NCBI GenBank assembly: GCA_002373775.1
Contig: DFJW01000025.1
Span: 1 to 64,000, forward strand
Source: Ruminococcus flavefaciens
GTDB taxonomy: Bacteria; Bacillota; Clostridia; Oscillospirales; Ruminococcaceae
DNA length: 64,000 nt
Direction of reading: 5' to 3'
Shown in pieces: positions 9,379-17,671 of this stretch. The number at the start of each line of letters is the position of its first letter. Position 1 is the stretch's first letter. Below the pieces are notes generated by a model. That model was not told the origin of the DNA, searched no databases, and saw nothing but the letters and a program-made list of their open reading frames with translations. The translations under genes and the position numbers were made by a program.

Positions 9379-10392
9379 ATGGGAAAGATCCTTGTGACCG
9401 GAGGTACCGGCTTTATCGGAAGCCATACATGTGTTGAACTGCTCGCAAACGGGTATGAGATAGTTATTGTGGACAATCTCAGTAATTCCAAAGAAGCAGC
9501 TGTCGGCAGAATTGAGAAGATCAGCGGCAAGAAAGTAGATTTTGCTGAAGTTGATATATGTGATGAGGCTGCTCTCAGCGCAGTATTCGACCGCTATGAG
9601 TTCGACGCAGTCATTCATTTTGCCGGTCTGAAAGCAGTCGGAGAATCTGTCAGGATGCCTCTTGAATACTATACGAATAACATCTACGGCACTCTTGTTC
9701 TGCTGAAAGTGATGCGTGAACACGGCTGCAAGCGTATAGTTTTCTCTTCTTCCGCGACTGTTTACGGCATGAACAATGTCGCTCCCTATACCGAGGATAT
9801 GCCCACGTCTGCAACGAATCCTTACGGCAGCACAAAGGTGATGATCGAACAGATACTCCGTGACCTTTGTACAGCTGACAGCGGATTCAGTGCAGTCGCG
9901 CTCAGATATTTCAATCCCATAGGTGCACATAAGAGCGGACTTATCGGTGAGGATCCCAACGGTATCCCCAACAATCTTGTGCCGTATATCGCTCAGGTGG
10001 CTGCCGGCAGACTTCAGCAGCTCAGCGTGTTCGGCGATGATTACGATACTCCCGACGGCACAGGCGTAAGAGATTATATACACGTCGTTGATCTTGCCAA
10101 AGGCCATGTTTGCGCGATAGCACACGCTATGGAGCATACCGGATTTGAGCCGGTGAATCTCGGAACAGGTAAAGGCTCAAGCGTACTTGAAGTCGTAGCA
10201 GCCTATGAGAAGGCATGCGGCAAGCCGATAAACAAGCGTATAACAGAGCGCCGTCCCGGAGATATCGCCACATGTTATGCTGATGCTTCAAAGGCTAAGA
10301 CACTGTTCGGCTGGAGTGCTGAGCTCGGTCTCGACGAGATGTGCGCAGACAGCTGGAACTTCACTAAACTCAATCCCAACGGCATTGAGTAA
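9379..10392 (+). CDS. galE: UDP-glucose 4-epimerase
   Basis: A 337-residue extended short-chain dehydrogenase. It has the N-terminal NAD-binding motif GGTGFIGSH (about residues 8-16), the SSATVYG serine region and the catalytic YxxxK in NPYGSTKVM near residue 150. It interconverts UDP-glucose and UDP-galactose for envelope sugars or galactose use. The start at 9379 is preferred over an ATG at 9364 because GGAGG (9366-9370) lies 8 bp before it and the Rossmann strand begins at once. The small membrane protein follows 25 bp later, probably cotranscribed. Confidence 0.92.
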   Translation: MGKILVTGGTGFIGSHTCVELLANGYEIVIVDNLSNSKEAAVGRIEKISGKKVDFAEVDICDEAALSAVFDRYEFDAVIHFAGLKAVGESVRMPLEYYTNNIYGTLVLLKVMREHGCKRIVFSSSATVYGMNNVAPYTEDMPTSATNPYGSTKVMIEQILRDLCTADSGFSAVALRYFNPIGAHKSGLIGEDPNGIPNNLVPYIAQVAAGRLQQLSVFGDDYDTPDGTGVRDYIHVVDLAKGHVCAIAHAMEHTGFEPVNLGTGKGSSVLEVVAAYEKACGKPINKRITERRPGDIATCYADASKAKTLFGWSAELGLDEMCADSWNFTKLNPNGIE

Positions 10393-10417
10393 ACTATTAT
10401 AGAGAAAGGGATCAAGT

Positions 10418-10888
10418 ATGACACCGGAGCTTAAAAATCTGCTGATACTGCTTGCAGGCATAGCTATTGCGCTCGTTATAGCTATTTTGCTTTTCAGCGG
10501 CAAGAGTAATTTCCGCAAGCTGATGACCATGTTCCTTGAGGACAATGGCGGAGATGACGGTCCCGCAATGCCTCAGAGGGCAGTCAGCAGACAGCAGCGT
10601 GGAGCTGATGAAGAACCTCAGAAGAAGACATCCGAGCCTATAGTTGAAATGGCTACGCTTGTTCAGAAGAGCGATGACCGCCTAAGAGTCATCGAGAGCA
10701 GTGGTCAGGAACATTATGAGGACGAATACTATGAACTGGTATTTGTAACGCGCAAGGGCAAGAAACTCAGGATCGAGTGTTCAGCGGAGGCGTACGGAAA
10801 AGTCCCGTTCAATCAGCAGGGTTCACTTACATATAAGAGGAACAAGCTTGTTAAATTCAAATACTACGAGGATACGGTGTTTAACTGA
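10418..10888 (+). CDS. Small membrane-anchored protein, DUF2500-like
   Basis: A 156-residue protein with one N-terminal transmembrane helix (about residues 8-26), a charged Gln/Glu-rich stretch (about 40-75) and a C-terminal beta-rich domain with YYELVFVTRKGKKLRIE. The last part, ending in a G-x-L-x-Y-K pattern, recalls DUF2500 proteins. That resemblance is from memory and the function is unknown. AGAAAGG lies upstream and the gene is close behind galE. Confidence 0.6.
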   Translation: MTPELKNLLILLAGIAIALVIAILLFSGKSNFRKLMTMFLEDNGGDDGPAMPQRAVSRQQRGADEEPQKKTSEPIVEMATLVQKSDDRLRVIESSGQEHYEDEYYELVFVTRKGKKLRIECSAEAYGKVPFNQQGSLTYKRNKLVKFKYYEDTVFN

Positions 10889-10898
10889 TCTGACAGAC

Positions 10899-10920
10899 AG
10901 GCGGCTTCGTGCCGCCTTAT
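10899..10920 (+). terminator. Hairpin, weak terminator
   Basis: A 6-bp stem GGCGGC/GCCGCC with a 5-nt loop, followed by only a short T/A-rich tail. Confidence 0.55.
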
Positions 10921-10968
10921 ACTTTATGTACAAGATGCCGGCTCATCTGCCGGTCGGAGGCAATAACA

Positions 10969-11640
10969 ATGGTAAACTTCAATAACGATTGGGATGAACT
11001 CCTGAAGAATGAGTTCAATAAGGACTACTACCTTGAACTGAGGAAAAAACTGATAGTTGAGTACCGTACACAGCGGATCTTTCCGGGAATGTACGATATA
11101 TTCAATGCTATGAAACTCACATCCTACGACGATGTACGATGTGTTATAATAGGACAGGATCCGTATCATGGAGAAGGTCAGGCGCACGGACTGAGCTTTT
11201 CGGTCCGCAAGGGAATAGCACCTCCGCCGTCGCTGGTGAATATCTTCAAGGAGATACGCGATGACGTGGGGGTAGACAATCTCGGCAAGCACGGTGAGCT
11301 GACGAAATGGGCACAGGAAGGCGTGCTGCTTCTGAATTCAGTGCTCACGGTGCGCGCGAATCAGGCAAGGAGCCACCACGGACTTGGTTGGGAGAATTTT
11401 ACCACTGACGTAATAAAACTGCTCAACGAGCGCGAGAAGCCCATGGTGTTCATGTTGTGGGGAGGAGACGCAAAGACTAAGCAGCAGTACATAACAAATC
11501 CTGCACATCTGGTGCTGAAGGCGGCGCATCCGAGCCCATTGTCAGCATACAACGGATTCTTTGGATGCAGACATTTTTCAGCATGCAATAATTTTCTGAG
11601 TCAGCATGGACTCGGGACTATAGACTGGTCGATAGACTAA
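10969..11640 (+). CDS. ung: Uracil-DNA glycosylase, family 1
   Basis: A 223-residue enzyme that removes uracil from DNA to start base excision repair. Family 1 motifs are clear: the water-activating Asp in GQDPYHGEGQ (near residue 62) and HPSPLSA (near residue 186). ATG 10969 follows GGAGG at a normal distance and leaves no spurious N-terminal extension. metF starts 15 bp after its stop, so the two may share a transcript. Confidence 0.95.
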   Translation: MVNFNNDWDELLKNEFNKDYYLELRKKLIVEYRTQRIFPGMYDIFNAMKLTSYDDVRCVIIGQDPYHGEGQAHGLSFSVRKGIAPPPSLVNIFKEIRDDVGVDNLGKHGELTKWAQEGVLLLNSVLTVRANQARSHHGLGWENFTTDVIKLLNEREKPMVFMLWGGDAKTKQQYITNPAHLVLKAAHPSPLSAYNGFFGCRHFSACNNFLSQHGLGTIDWSID

Positions 11641-11654
11641 TTCAGGAGGAAGAC

Positions 11655-12515
11655 ATGTATATCAGAGAGTTGTTTGAAAAGAAAACGGTTTTTTCATTTG
11701 AAGTATTCCCGCCTAAGAAAACGAGCCCTGTGGAAGTGGTTTACAACACCCTTGATGAGCTTCACGACCTGAAGCCGGATTTTATCAGTGTTACATTCAG
11801 CGCCGGCGGAAGCGGAAACGGGCAGTACGCCTGTGAGATAGCTTCACGCATCAAATCCAAGGGCATAGAGCCGATGATACACCTTCCTTGTATCAATTAC
11901 TCTGCATCCGAGATATCAGACACGCTGGATGAGATAAAGAAACGCGGCATTGAAAACATCCTTGCACTGCGTGGGGATATAAATCCGGATATACCTCCCA
12001 AGCGCGATTTTCTTCACGCCAGCGACCTCATTGAGTACATCAATACCAAGGGAAATTTTGATATAGCAGGTGCCTGCTACCCTGAATGTCACCCTGATGC
12101 GGGCGATATAGAAGAGGATGTACTGAATCTCAAAAAGAAAGTTGACGCTGGTGCAGATCACCTCATAAGTCAACTTTTCTTTGACAATTCGTCTTTCTAT
12201 GAGTTCCTGTGGAAAGCAAGGGCAGCAGGCATAAATGTGCCTATAGAGGCTGGAATAATGCCTGTAGTCAACAAGAGACAGATAGAGCGTATGGTGACGA
12301 CCTGCGGCGCAAGTCTGCCGAAGAAATTCGTAAAGATCATGAGCAGATTCGGTGATGATCCGGATGCACTGAGGGATGCCGGAATAGCATATGCGGTGAA
12401 CCAGATAGTTGACCTTGTGGCAAGCGGAGTGGACGGCATCCACCTTTACACGATGAACAACGCATACGTCGCACGGAAGATAAGCGAAGCTGTCTCCGGC
12501 ATAATAGGCGCATGA
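11655..12515 (+). CDS. metF: 5,10-methylenetetrahydrofolate reductase
   Basis: A 286-residue FAD enzyme that makes 5-methyl-tetrahydrofolate for methionine synthesis. The N-terminal FSFEVFPPK carries the conserved Glu; ALRGDINP and the (A/G)CYPECHP motifs are in place. AGGAGG lies upstream. Its stop overlaps the start of the MetH reactivation gene by 4 bp (ATGA), which implies translational coupling. Confidence 0.93.
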   Translation: MYIRELFEKKTVFSFEVFPPKKTSPVEVVYNTLDELHDLKPDFISVTFSAGGSGNGQYACEIASRIKSKGIEPMIHLPCINYSASEISDTLDEIKKRGIENILALRGDINPDIPPKRDFLHASDLIEYINTKGNFDIAGACYPECHPDAGDIEEDVLNLKKKVDAGADHLISQLFFDNSSFYEFLWKARAAGINVPIEAGIMPVVNKRQIERMVTTCGASLPKKFVKIMSRFGDDPDALRDAGIAYAVNQIVDLVASGVDGIHLYTMNNAYVARKISEAVSGIIGA

Positions 12516-13189
12516 CTTCCCTGTCTCCGCTTTCAAAATCAGAAGCAGCACGTTATATGGGCATAAAAGGCGAGCCTGATGAAAATATAAAGGCTATGCT
12601 GGATCGTCTTGAACCGCTGGTCCGCGAAAAACTGCGTCCGATGTATGTGTATCGCGAGACTGATATCAGTTTCAGCGATGACGGAGTTATGCTGGATGAT
12701 ATAGGTCTGCTGCTTCCCGGAAATGATATAAAAACGCATCTCAAAGGCTGCTGCAAGGCAGTATTGTTTGCAGCGACAGTCTCGGCTGAGGCAGATAAGC
12801 TCATACGTCAGGCGTCGGTGACCGATATGGCTGAATCCCTTGCGTTGGATTGCCTTTGCAGCGCAGCGATAGAGCAGGTGTGCGATACGGCTGAACGCGA
12901 GATATTCCCTGACAGTGACCGCAGATACAGAACATGGCGGTTCAGTCCGGGGTATGGGGATATGCCGATAACAGTACAGAGGGCGATAATCAACGCCCTG
13001 AATGCTCAGCGAAGGATAGGGCTCACTGTGACCGACAGCAGCCTGCTTGTGCCTTCAAAATCTGTAACAGCAGTCATAGGCATATCGGAAAAGCCTCTGG
13101 AGAAAGCACATCACGGATGCGAGATATGCAATATGAAAGACCGCTGCGGATTCCGTAAGCAGGGCAGGGCGTGCTCTGAAAATGAATGA
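12512..13189 (+). CDS. Free-standing MetH-type reactivation domain protein
   Basis: A 225-residue protein resembling the C-terminal activation domain of B12-dependent methionine synthase. RFSPGYGDMP (near residue 148) corresponds to the S-adenosylmethionine-binding RxxPGY motif, followed by LLVPSKSVTAVIG. A Cys-rich tail (CEICNMKDRC, then one more Cys) is absent from full-length MetH. Coupling to metF argues for a role in methionine synthase reactivation, with the catalytic MetH modules encoded elsewhere, since none is in this window. Confidence 0.82.
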   Translation: MTSLSPLSKSEAARYMGIKGEPDENIKAMLDRLEPLVREKLRPMYVYRETDISFSDDGVMLDDIGLLLPGNDIKTHLKGCCKAVLFAATVSAEADKLIRQASVTDMAESLALDCLCSAAIEQVCDTAEREIFPDSDRRYRTWRFSPGYGDMPITVQRAIINALNAQRRIGLTVTDSSLLVPSKSVTAVIGISEKPLEKAHHGCEICNMKDRCGFRKQGRACSENE

Positions 13190-13297
13190 AAATAAAATAA
13201 GATATAACTATCGACATATTAACATAACGTACATCATAAAACCCCGTAAATGGGCTATATGACGATAATTCACCGCTATTTCTATATAATTTTCATA

Positions 13298-13326
13298 TTG
13301 ACACGACGGGCTGAACATGTTATAAT
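13298..13326 (+). promoter_or_regulatory. Consensus promoter for the solute-binding lipoprotein gene
   Basis: TTGACA at 13298-13303, 17-bp spacer, TATAAT at 13321-13326 with an extended TG. It predicts an mRNA start about 56 bp before the ATG. Confidence 0.85.
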
Positions 13327-13388
13327 AAAGAAAAGTGTGTAAAATAATATTTCTGCCGCCCTCTTATGGCAGTGCAAAGGAGTTAAAA

Positions 13389-14909
13389 ATGAAAAAAGTT
13401 AAAGCATTTATCTCATCGTTGCTTATGATCGCTGCGACTTTGTCCGTTACTGCATGCGGAAGCTCCGGCGACAGTTCGAAAAGTGATTCTGACCTTGCCG
13501 GCACAACTCTGAATACTGAAGATCAGACTCTTGCAGCAGAGGATAAAGATGCACTGGATAACCTTCTTGGTCAGAGCACATCGGAGGCTGCTTCTGGCAG
13601 TACAGATGCAAGTGCTCCTTCAGAATCTGACGCAGATGATGAAAACGAGGTAATAAACAGTTCAGCCCAGGCAGATGAACTGCTTACAGGCGAACTTGAG
13701 AATAAGACTATAAAATGGCTTTCTGACTGGGATATCAATCCCGGCGCAACAGGTAAGAAGACACCTGCTGACCTCTATATATTCCAGCAGAGATACGGCG
13801 GTGAGGTCGAGTATCATCAGTGCCCGTTCGCTCAGCTGTATGACAAGCTCTCAGAATCCATAAGCGGCGGTGAAGGTCTTGACTTCTTCTATGCCGGAAA
13901 TATGGACGCTATCCCCAAGGGCGCTATCCGAAATATGTTTGCCTCTGCCGATGATTACATCGACTTTGAATCGCCGCTCTGGGAAGATGTTGCTGACCTC
14001 AATGACCAGCTCATGTGGAACGGACATCACTATACATGCGTTATCCAGCCGACAGCAGACAACTGCGCAGTCCTCTATAACCGCAAGACTATCCAGGAAG
14101 CCGGTCTCGACGATCCTGCTGTTCTCTTTGAGAATGGCGAGTGGACATGGGATACATTCCAGGATATGCTGGAAAAATTCGTTGATCCTGCAAACAATAA
14201 GTACGGTATCGACGGCTGGTGGTTCGAATTCGGCCTCATGAACACAATAGGTGTTCCGCCTGTAGGCATCGAAGACGGTCAGCTGGTAAGCAATATCGAC
14301 TCGCCCGAAATGGAGCGCGTACAGAACTGGATGTACGACCTTTATCAGACCAACTGCATAGCTATCGGTGTCGGCGACTACGGCTGGACAGACCATCCGG
14401 AGTACATCGGCGAAGGAAAGCTCCTCTTCTACCCTGTAGGTCTCTGGAAGATATACTCAGAGCCCGAGCAGTGGAGAGCTACATTCGGAGACGATCTTTT
14501 CTTCGTTCCCATGCCGAAGGATCCCAATGCTGACGAGTACTATATCCCTGTCGGCGTAGAGGCTTACTCCTTCATCAACGGCGGTCAGAACCCTGAGGGC
14601 GTTGCTGCATATCTCAACTGCAAGCGTTTCACTCTTGTAAACGAGCAGGCACGCGCAGTAGCAGATGCTGTATTCGAGAAGGATTACGGCTGGACACCGG
14701 AAATGGTGGAAATGAAGCAGAAGATGCAGGAACTTGCTGATGCAAATGCGGCTCTTGATGTTTCAAAGGGCGTTTCAAAGGACTGCTCTGAACTTCTTGA
14801 TAACAGCCTCAGAAATACCGCAAGAGGTATCCCGTGGAACGAGACATACGATTCGATCCATGACACAGTTGACAACTATCTTGAGGAGATCAACGAATCA
14901 GCAGGTTGA
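13389..14909 (+). CDS. Extracellular solute-binding lipoprotein (sugar ABC type, family 1)
   Basis: A 506-residue lipoprotein. The signal peptide ends in a lipobox with Cys in SVTACGSS, followed by an acidic Ser/Asp-rich tether (about residues 25-110). The remainder resembles ABC transporter sugar-binding proteins (ENGEWTWDTFQDML, FYPVGLWK). The start at 13389 follows AAAGGAG and gives a normal signal peptide. No permease or ATPase gene is adjacent, so it probably works with a transporter encoded elsewhere; the ligand is unknown. Confidence 0.82.
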   Translation: MKKVKAFISSLLMIAATLSVTACGSSGDSSKSDSDLAGTTLNTEDQTLAAEDKDALDNLLGQSTSEAASGSTDASAPSESDADDENEVINSSAQADELLTGELENKTIKWLSDWDINPGATGKKTPADLYIFQQRYGGEVEYHQCPFAQLYDKLSESISGGEGLDFFYAGNMDAIPKGAIRNMFASADDYIDFESPLWEDVADLNDQLMWNGHHYTCVIQPTADNCAVLYNRKTIQEAGLDDPAVLFENGEWTWDTFQDMLEKFVDPANNKYGIDGWWFEFGLMNTIGVPPVGIEDGQLVSNIDSPEMERVQNWMYDLYQTNCIAIGVGDYGWTDHPEYIGEGKLLFYPVGLWKIYSEPEQWRATFGDDLFFVPMPKDPNADEYYIPVGVEAYSFINGGQNPEGVAAYLNCKRFTLVNEQARAVADAVFEKDYGWTPEMVEMKQKMQELADANAALDVSKGVSKDCSELLDNSLRNTARGIPWNETYDSIHDTVDNYLEEINESAG

Positions 14910-14953
14910 TCCCGGATAAAGCCGGTATGTTGCACATGGCTTACATTAAGTTG

Positions 14954-14982
14954 TTGCAGATATGGAACAAATATGATATAAT
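14954..14982 (+). promoter_or_regulatory. Promoter for the epimerase gene
   Basis: TTGCAG, 17-bp spacer, TATAAT, about 33 bp before the start codon. Confidence 0.7.
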
Positions 14983-15015
14983 AATATATGAAAAATCAGA
15001 TTCAGAAAGGGGGCT

Positions 15016-15975
15016 ATGATCTTGGAGACAGTACTTGTTACAGGAGGTTGTGGTCTCATAGGTCAGCACATCTGCTCAGGTCTTCTTAAAAAGGGCTTTG
15101 CAGTTATAGCTGTTGACAGAGAGCAAGGAACATACAATGAAGGGAAGCTGAATTATTCGTTTATACAGTCGCTTCCAAATGACAAAAACACCTATGGCGA
15201 TATATTCGAGAATAATAAGATTGATATACTGATACATGCAGCGTGTACAGTTGATAATGACCTTGGTCCTATAGTTACGGACAAGGAGATCAAAGAATCT
15301 GCACAGTGTGATAAGTTCATCTATCGTTATGCAATGACATCAGATGTATCGAAGATCATTATGCTCAGCACAGATCAGGTATATGATTTTCCGAATACCC
15401 GTGAGCCTATAAGAGAGGATCATGAGCTCAAGCCGAGCAGGACTAATTATGCTTCATTAAAGTATGCCTCGGAAAAGGCACTCATCTCAGAACTTAGTCA
15501 TCATAAAACAGTAATGTGTTGTATAGCGCGTTTTTCACCGGTATACACGCATAACTATACGGACAATCTGATTGCCAAGATCACCGATCCCAAGGACGGA
15601 GTAAAGTTTGTATCCGGCAAGGGACAGTATGGCTTCCAGCTGTGTTGTGTCCACAATCTTGTTGACTTTATCCTCTGCTTTGCAAAGAATGCAGATGATA
15701 TGTCATATGCAGGCACATATAATGTAAGCGATAAGCTCCTTACCACAGCGGCTGACATAATCACCTTCATGCGTGAGAATCACCGCCTTGGTCCTGTTGT
15801 ACAGAAATCCGGCGGCGGCGCAATGTCCAAGCTGAAGGGCTTGTTCGGCAACAAGGATGAAAAGACGAATTATCGTTTCCTTGATATGTCCAAGCTGGAA
15901 AACAACAATATGCTGGACAACACGAAAGCTTCCAAGCTGGTAACATTCCGCTGGGATCTGTTCAATACCAAGTGA
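15016..15975 (+). CDS. NAD-dependent epimerase/dehydratase family protein
   Basis: A 319-residue extended SDR protein. It has the NAD motif TGGCGLIGQH (near residue 8), the STDQVY segment and catalytic YASLK (Tyr near residue 152, Lys near 156). The substrate is probably a nucleotide sugar but cannot be read from the sequence. An unusual insert near the C-terminus is rich in Gly and Lys (SGGGAMSKLKGLFGNKDEK). AGAAAGGGGG precedes the ATG. Monocistronic, with its own promoter and terminator. Confidence 0.8.
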   Translation: MILETVLVTGGCGLIGQHICSGLLKKGFAVIAVDREQGTYNEGKLNYSFIQSLPNDKNTYGDIFENNKIDILIHAACTVDNDLGPIVTDKEIKESAQCDKFIYRYAMTSDVSKIIMLSTDQVYDFPNTREPIREDHELKPSRTNYASLKYASEKALISELSHHKTVMCCIARFSPVYTHNYTDNLIAKITDPKDGVKFVSGKGQYGFQLCCVHNLVDFILCFAKNADDMSYAGTYNVSDKLLTTAADIITFMRENHRLGPVVQKSGGGAMSKLKGLFGNKDEKTNYRFLDMSKLENNNMLDNTKASKLVTFRWDLFNTK

Positions 15976-16007
15976 TGAAGCATCTAAAATATCATCGTCA
16001 ATAAACT

Positions 16008-16041
16008 ATGGCATCTCTCGTATGAGGGATGCCATTTTTTG
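16008..16041 (+). terminator. Terminator after the epimerase gene
   Basis: A 12-pair stem (ATGGCATCTCTC/GAGGGATGCCAT, one G-U) with loop GTAT and six T. Confidence 0.92.
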
Positions 16042-16080
16042 CATATAAAATGCTCCCGGACAGTGGTAAGATCCGGGAGC
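16042..16080 (-). terminator. Terminator for the mazG-hup-rqcP operon
   Basis: A 9-bp stem GCTCCCGGA/TCCGGGAGC (16052-16060 and 16072-16080). Read on the minus strand it is followed by ATTTTATAT and lies 18 bp past the rqcP stop. Confidence 0.7.
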
Positions 16081-16098
16081 AGGTATTATTCGGTAAGA

Positions 16099-16341
16099 TC
16101 ACTCTACGATAGTATAGTTATCGGCAGCGGTCTCTTTCGTGGCGTGTTCAGTCACGCTGAGAACCTTTACTTTCAAAGGCTTTGTACCCATATTTATCTC
16201 GATGATGTCGCCTACTTTGACATCATATGATGCGCGGGCAACTTTTCCGTTTACAACTATCTTTTCCGCGTCGCAGGCTTCGTTGGCGATAGTGCGGCGC
16301 TTTATCAGTCTTGTGACCTTGAGGTATTTATCAAGTCTCAT
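16099..16341 (-). CDS. rqcP: S4-domain RNA-binding protein, RqcP/YabO type
   Basis: An 80-residue protein formed almost entirely of an S4 domain (MRLDKYLKVTRLIKRRTIAN..., VVNGKVARASYDVKVGD). RqcP assists RqcH in C-terminal tailing of stalled nascent chains on the 50S subunit. The neighbourhood mazG-hup-rqcP matches the Bacillus yabN-yabO region, which strengthens the call. AAGGA lies upstream. The hairpin between hup and this gene should lower its expression relative to hup. Confidence 0.88.
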   Translation of the reverse strand: MRLDKYLKVTRLIKRRTIANEACDAEKIVVNGKVARASYDVKVGDIIEINMGTKPLKVKVLSVTEHATKETAADNYTIVE

Positions 16342-16372
16342 TTTATATCCTTTCTGTTACTGCATATGAACT

Positions 16373-16400
16373 GAAAAGGGGGACAGCTGAACTGTCCCCC
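16373..16400 (-). terminator. Internal terminator between hup and rqcP
   Basis: A 9-bp stem GGGGGACAG/CTGTCCCCC with a 5-nt loop and four T on the minus strand. It likely ends most hup transcripts and lets some readthrough into rqcP. Confidence 0.8.
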
Positions 16401-16406
16401 TTCAAA

Positions 16407-16682
16407 TCACTTATTAACAGCTTCCTTGAGAGTTCTGCCTGCCTTGAATGCAGGAGCCTTGCTCGGAGGACATACCATCTGCTTCTTTGTTCTGGGGTTG
16501 ATGCATGTCTTTTCGCCTCTCTCACGAACTTCGAAAGTGCCGAAGCCTGTGATAGAAACCTTTTCGCCGTTTTCGAGGGATTCCTGTATAGCACTGAGTG
16601 TAGCTTCGAGAGCGTAAGAAGCTTCTCTCTTAGTGCAGTTAGCTTTATCTGCGATAGAATTGATGAGTTCAGTTTTAGTCAT
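16407..16682 (-). CDS. hup: HU-family DNA-binding protein
   Basis: A 91-residue nucleoid protein: MTKTELINSIADKANCTKREA, then GFGTFEVRERGEKTCINPRT (beta arm) and a Pro that intercalates DNA in this family. It bends and compacts the chromosome as a dimer. Its start overlaps the end of mazG by 8 bp. Slightly unusual is a Cys in the arm (KTCINPRT, where Ala or Gly is common). Confidence 0.95.
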   Translation of the reverse strand: MTKTELINSIADKANCTKREASYALEATLSAIQESLENGEKVSITGFGTFEVRERGEKTCINPRTKKQMVCPPSKAPAFKAGRTLKEAVNK

Positions 16683-17496
16683 TTTGAGTTACCTCCGAAT
16701 TAATAATATGTTTTGCTTTGTCCCAGTAAATATCAAGCTCTTCTATTGGAAGCTGCTTCATATCCAGTTTATCTGCTGATACCAGTTCTTCCGTCACTGA
16801 GAAGCGCTTTATGAACTTTTCGGTCGAATCCTTCAAAGCCTGTTCTGCGTCTATGCCAAGATGTCTTGCAGCATTTACACATGAGAAGAGAAGGTCGCCT
16901 ATCTCTTCCTCGATGTTCTGAACGTCGTTTGCAGCTACGGCTTTATCAAGCTCAGCTTTTTCCATACTGATGCAGTTTATAGCGTCCTCAGCGCATCTGA
17001 AATCCATCCCGGCACGCATAGCGCGTTTGCCGACTTTCTGAGCACGCATGAGAGCAGGCAGGGACTTGGCAACACTTGTAAGAGTGTCGGTATAGCGTTC
17101 CTGACCTTTGGTCTGCATTTTTATAGCATCCCAGTTTTTGAGTACTTCATCAGTGGTATCAGCCTTTATCTCACCGAAAACATGAGGGTGACGGATAATG
17201 AGCTTCTTGCAGACCTCATCACATACATCTTCGAATCTGAAAGAGCCTGCCTCTTCTTCAATGCGGCAGTGGAACACTACCTGAAGGAGGACATCTCCGA
17301 GTTCTTCGCGAAGCAGATCGCTGTCTTTGAGGTCGATTGCTTCGATAGCCTCACACGCCTCTTCGATGAGATCACTCCGAATGGACTCGTGAGTCTGCTC
17401 TCTGTCCCAAGGGCATCCGCCCTCTCCGCGCAGAAGCTTCACGATCTCCACCAGATCGCTGATGCCGTAGTTTGATTTCTGCTGATATTCAACCAT
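16675..17496 (-). CDS. mazG: Nucleoside triphosphate pyrophosphohydrolase MazG
   Basis: A 273-residue, two-domain MazG. The first domain has GGCPWDREQTHES and EEACEAIEAI with downstream EELGDVLLQVVFH. The second repeats the pattern with EEEIGDLLFSCVNAARHL. It hydrolyses non-canonical or excess NTPs to NMP and pyrophosphate. GGGAGTG lies upstream of the ATG. First gene of the operon with hup and rqcP. Confidence 0.93.
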   Translation of the reverse strand: MVEYQQKSNYGISDLVEIVKLLRGEGGCPWDREQTHESIRSDLIEEACEAIEAIDLKDSDLLREELGDVLLQVVFHCRIEEEAGSFRFEDVCDEVCKKLIIRHPHVFGEIKADTTDEVLKNWDAIKMQTKGQERYTDTLTSVAKSLPALMRAQKVGKRAMRAGMDFRCAEDAINCISMEKAELDKAVAANDVQNIEEEIGDLLFSCVNAARHLGIDAEQALKDSTEKFIKRFSVTEELVSADKLDMKQLPIEELDIYWDKAKHIINSEVTQND

Positions 17497-17528
17497 TGAA
17501 ATACACTCCCTTAGACGGGCTAAATAAT

Positions 17529-17557
17529 ATAATACCCTAAAATTCGGAAAAAATCAA
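17529..17557 (-). promoter_or_regulatory. Promoter for mazG-hup-rqcP
   Basis: On the minus strand: TTGATT (17552-17557), 17-bp spacer, TATTAT (17529-17534). The -35 region and first part of the spacer match the ferredoxin promoter over about 20 bp. Confidence 0.7.
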
Positions 17558-17671
17558 GTAATTTTTACATTTTTGTAAATATAGTATAATACCGAGACGA
17601 AAAGCACCTTGCTTTATGTGATATTGCCGTATAATAAACCGTATTTGGCGGTATATAGCCATATACAGGTG

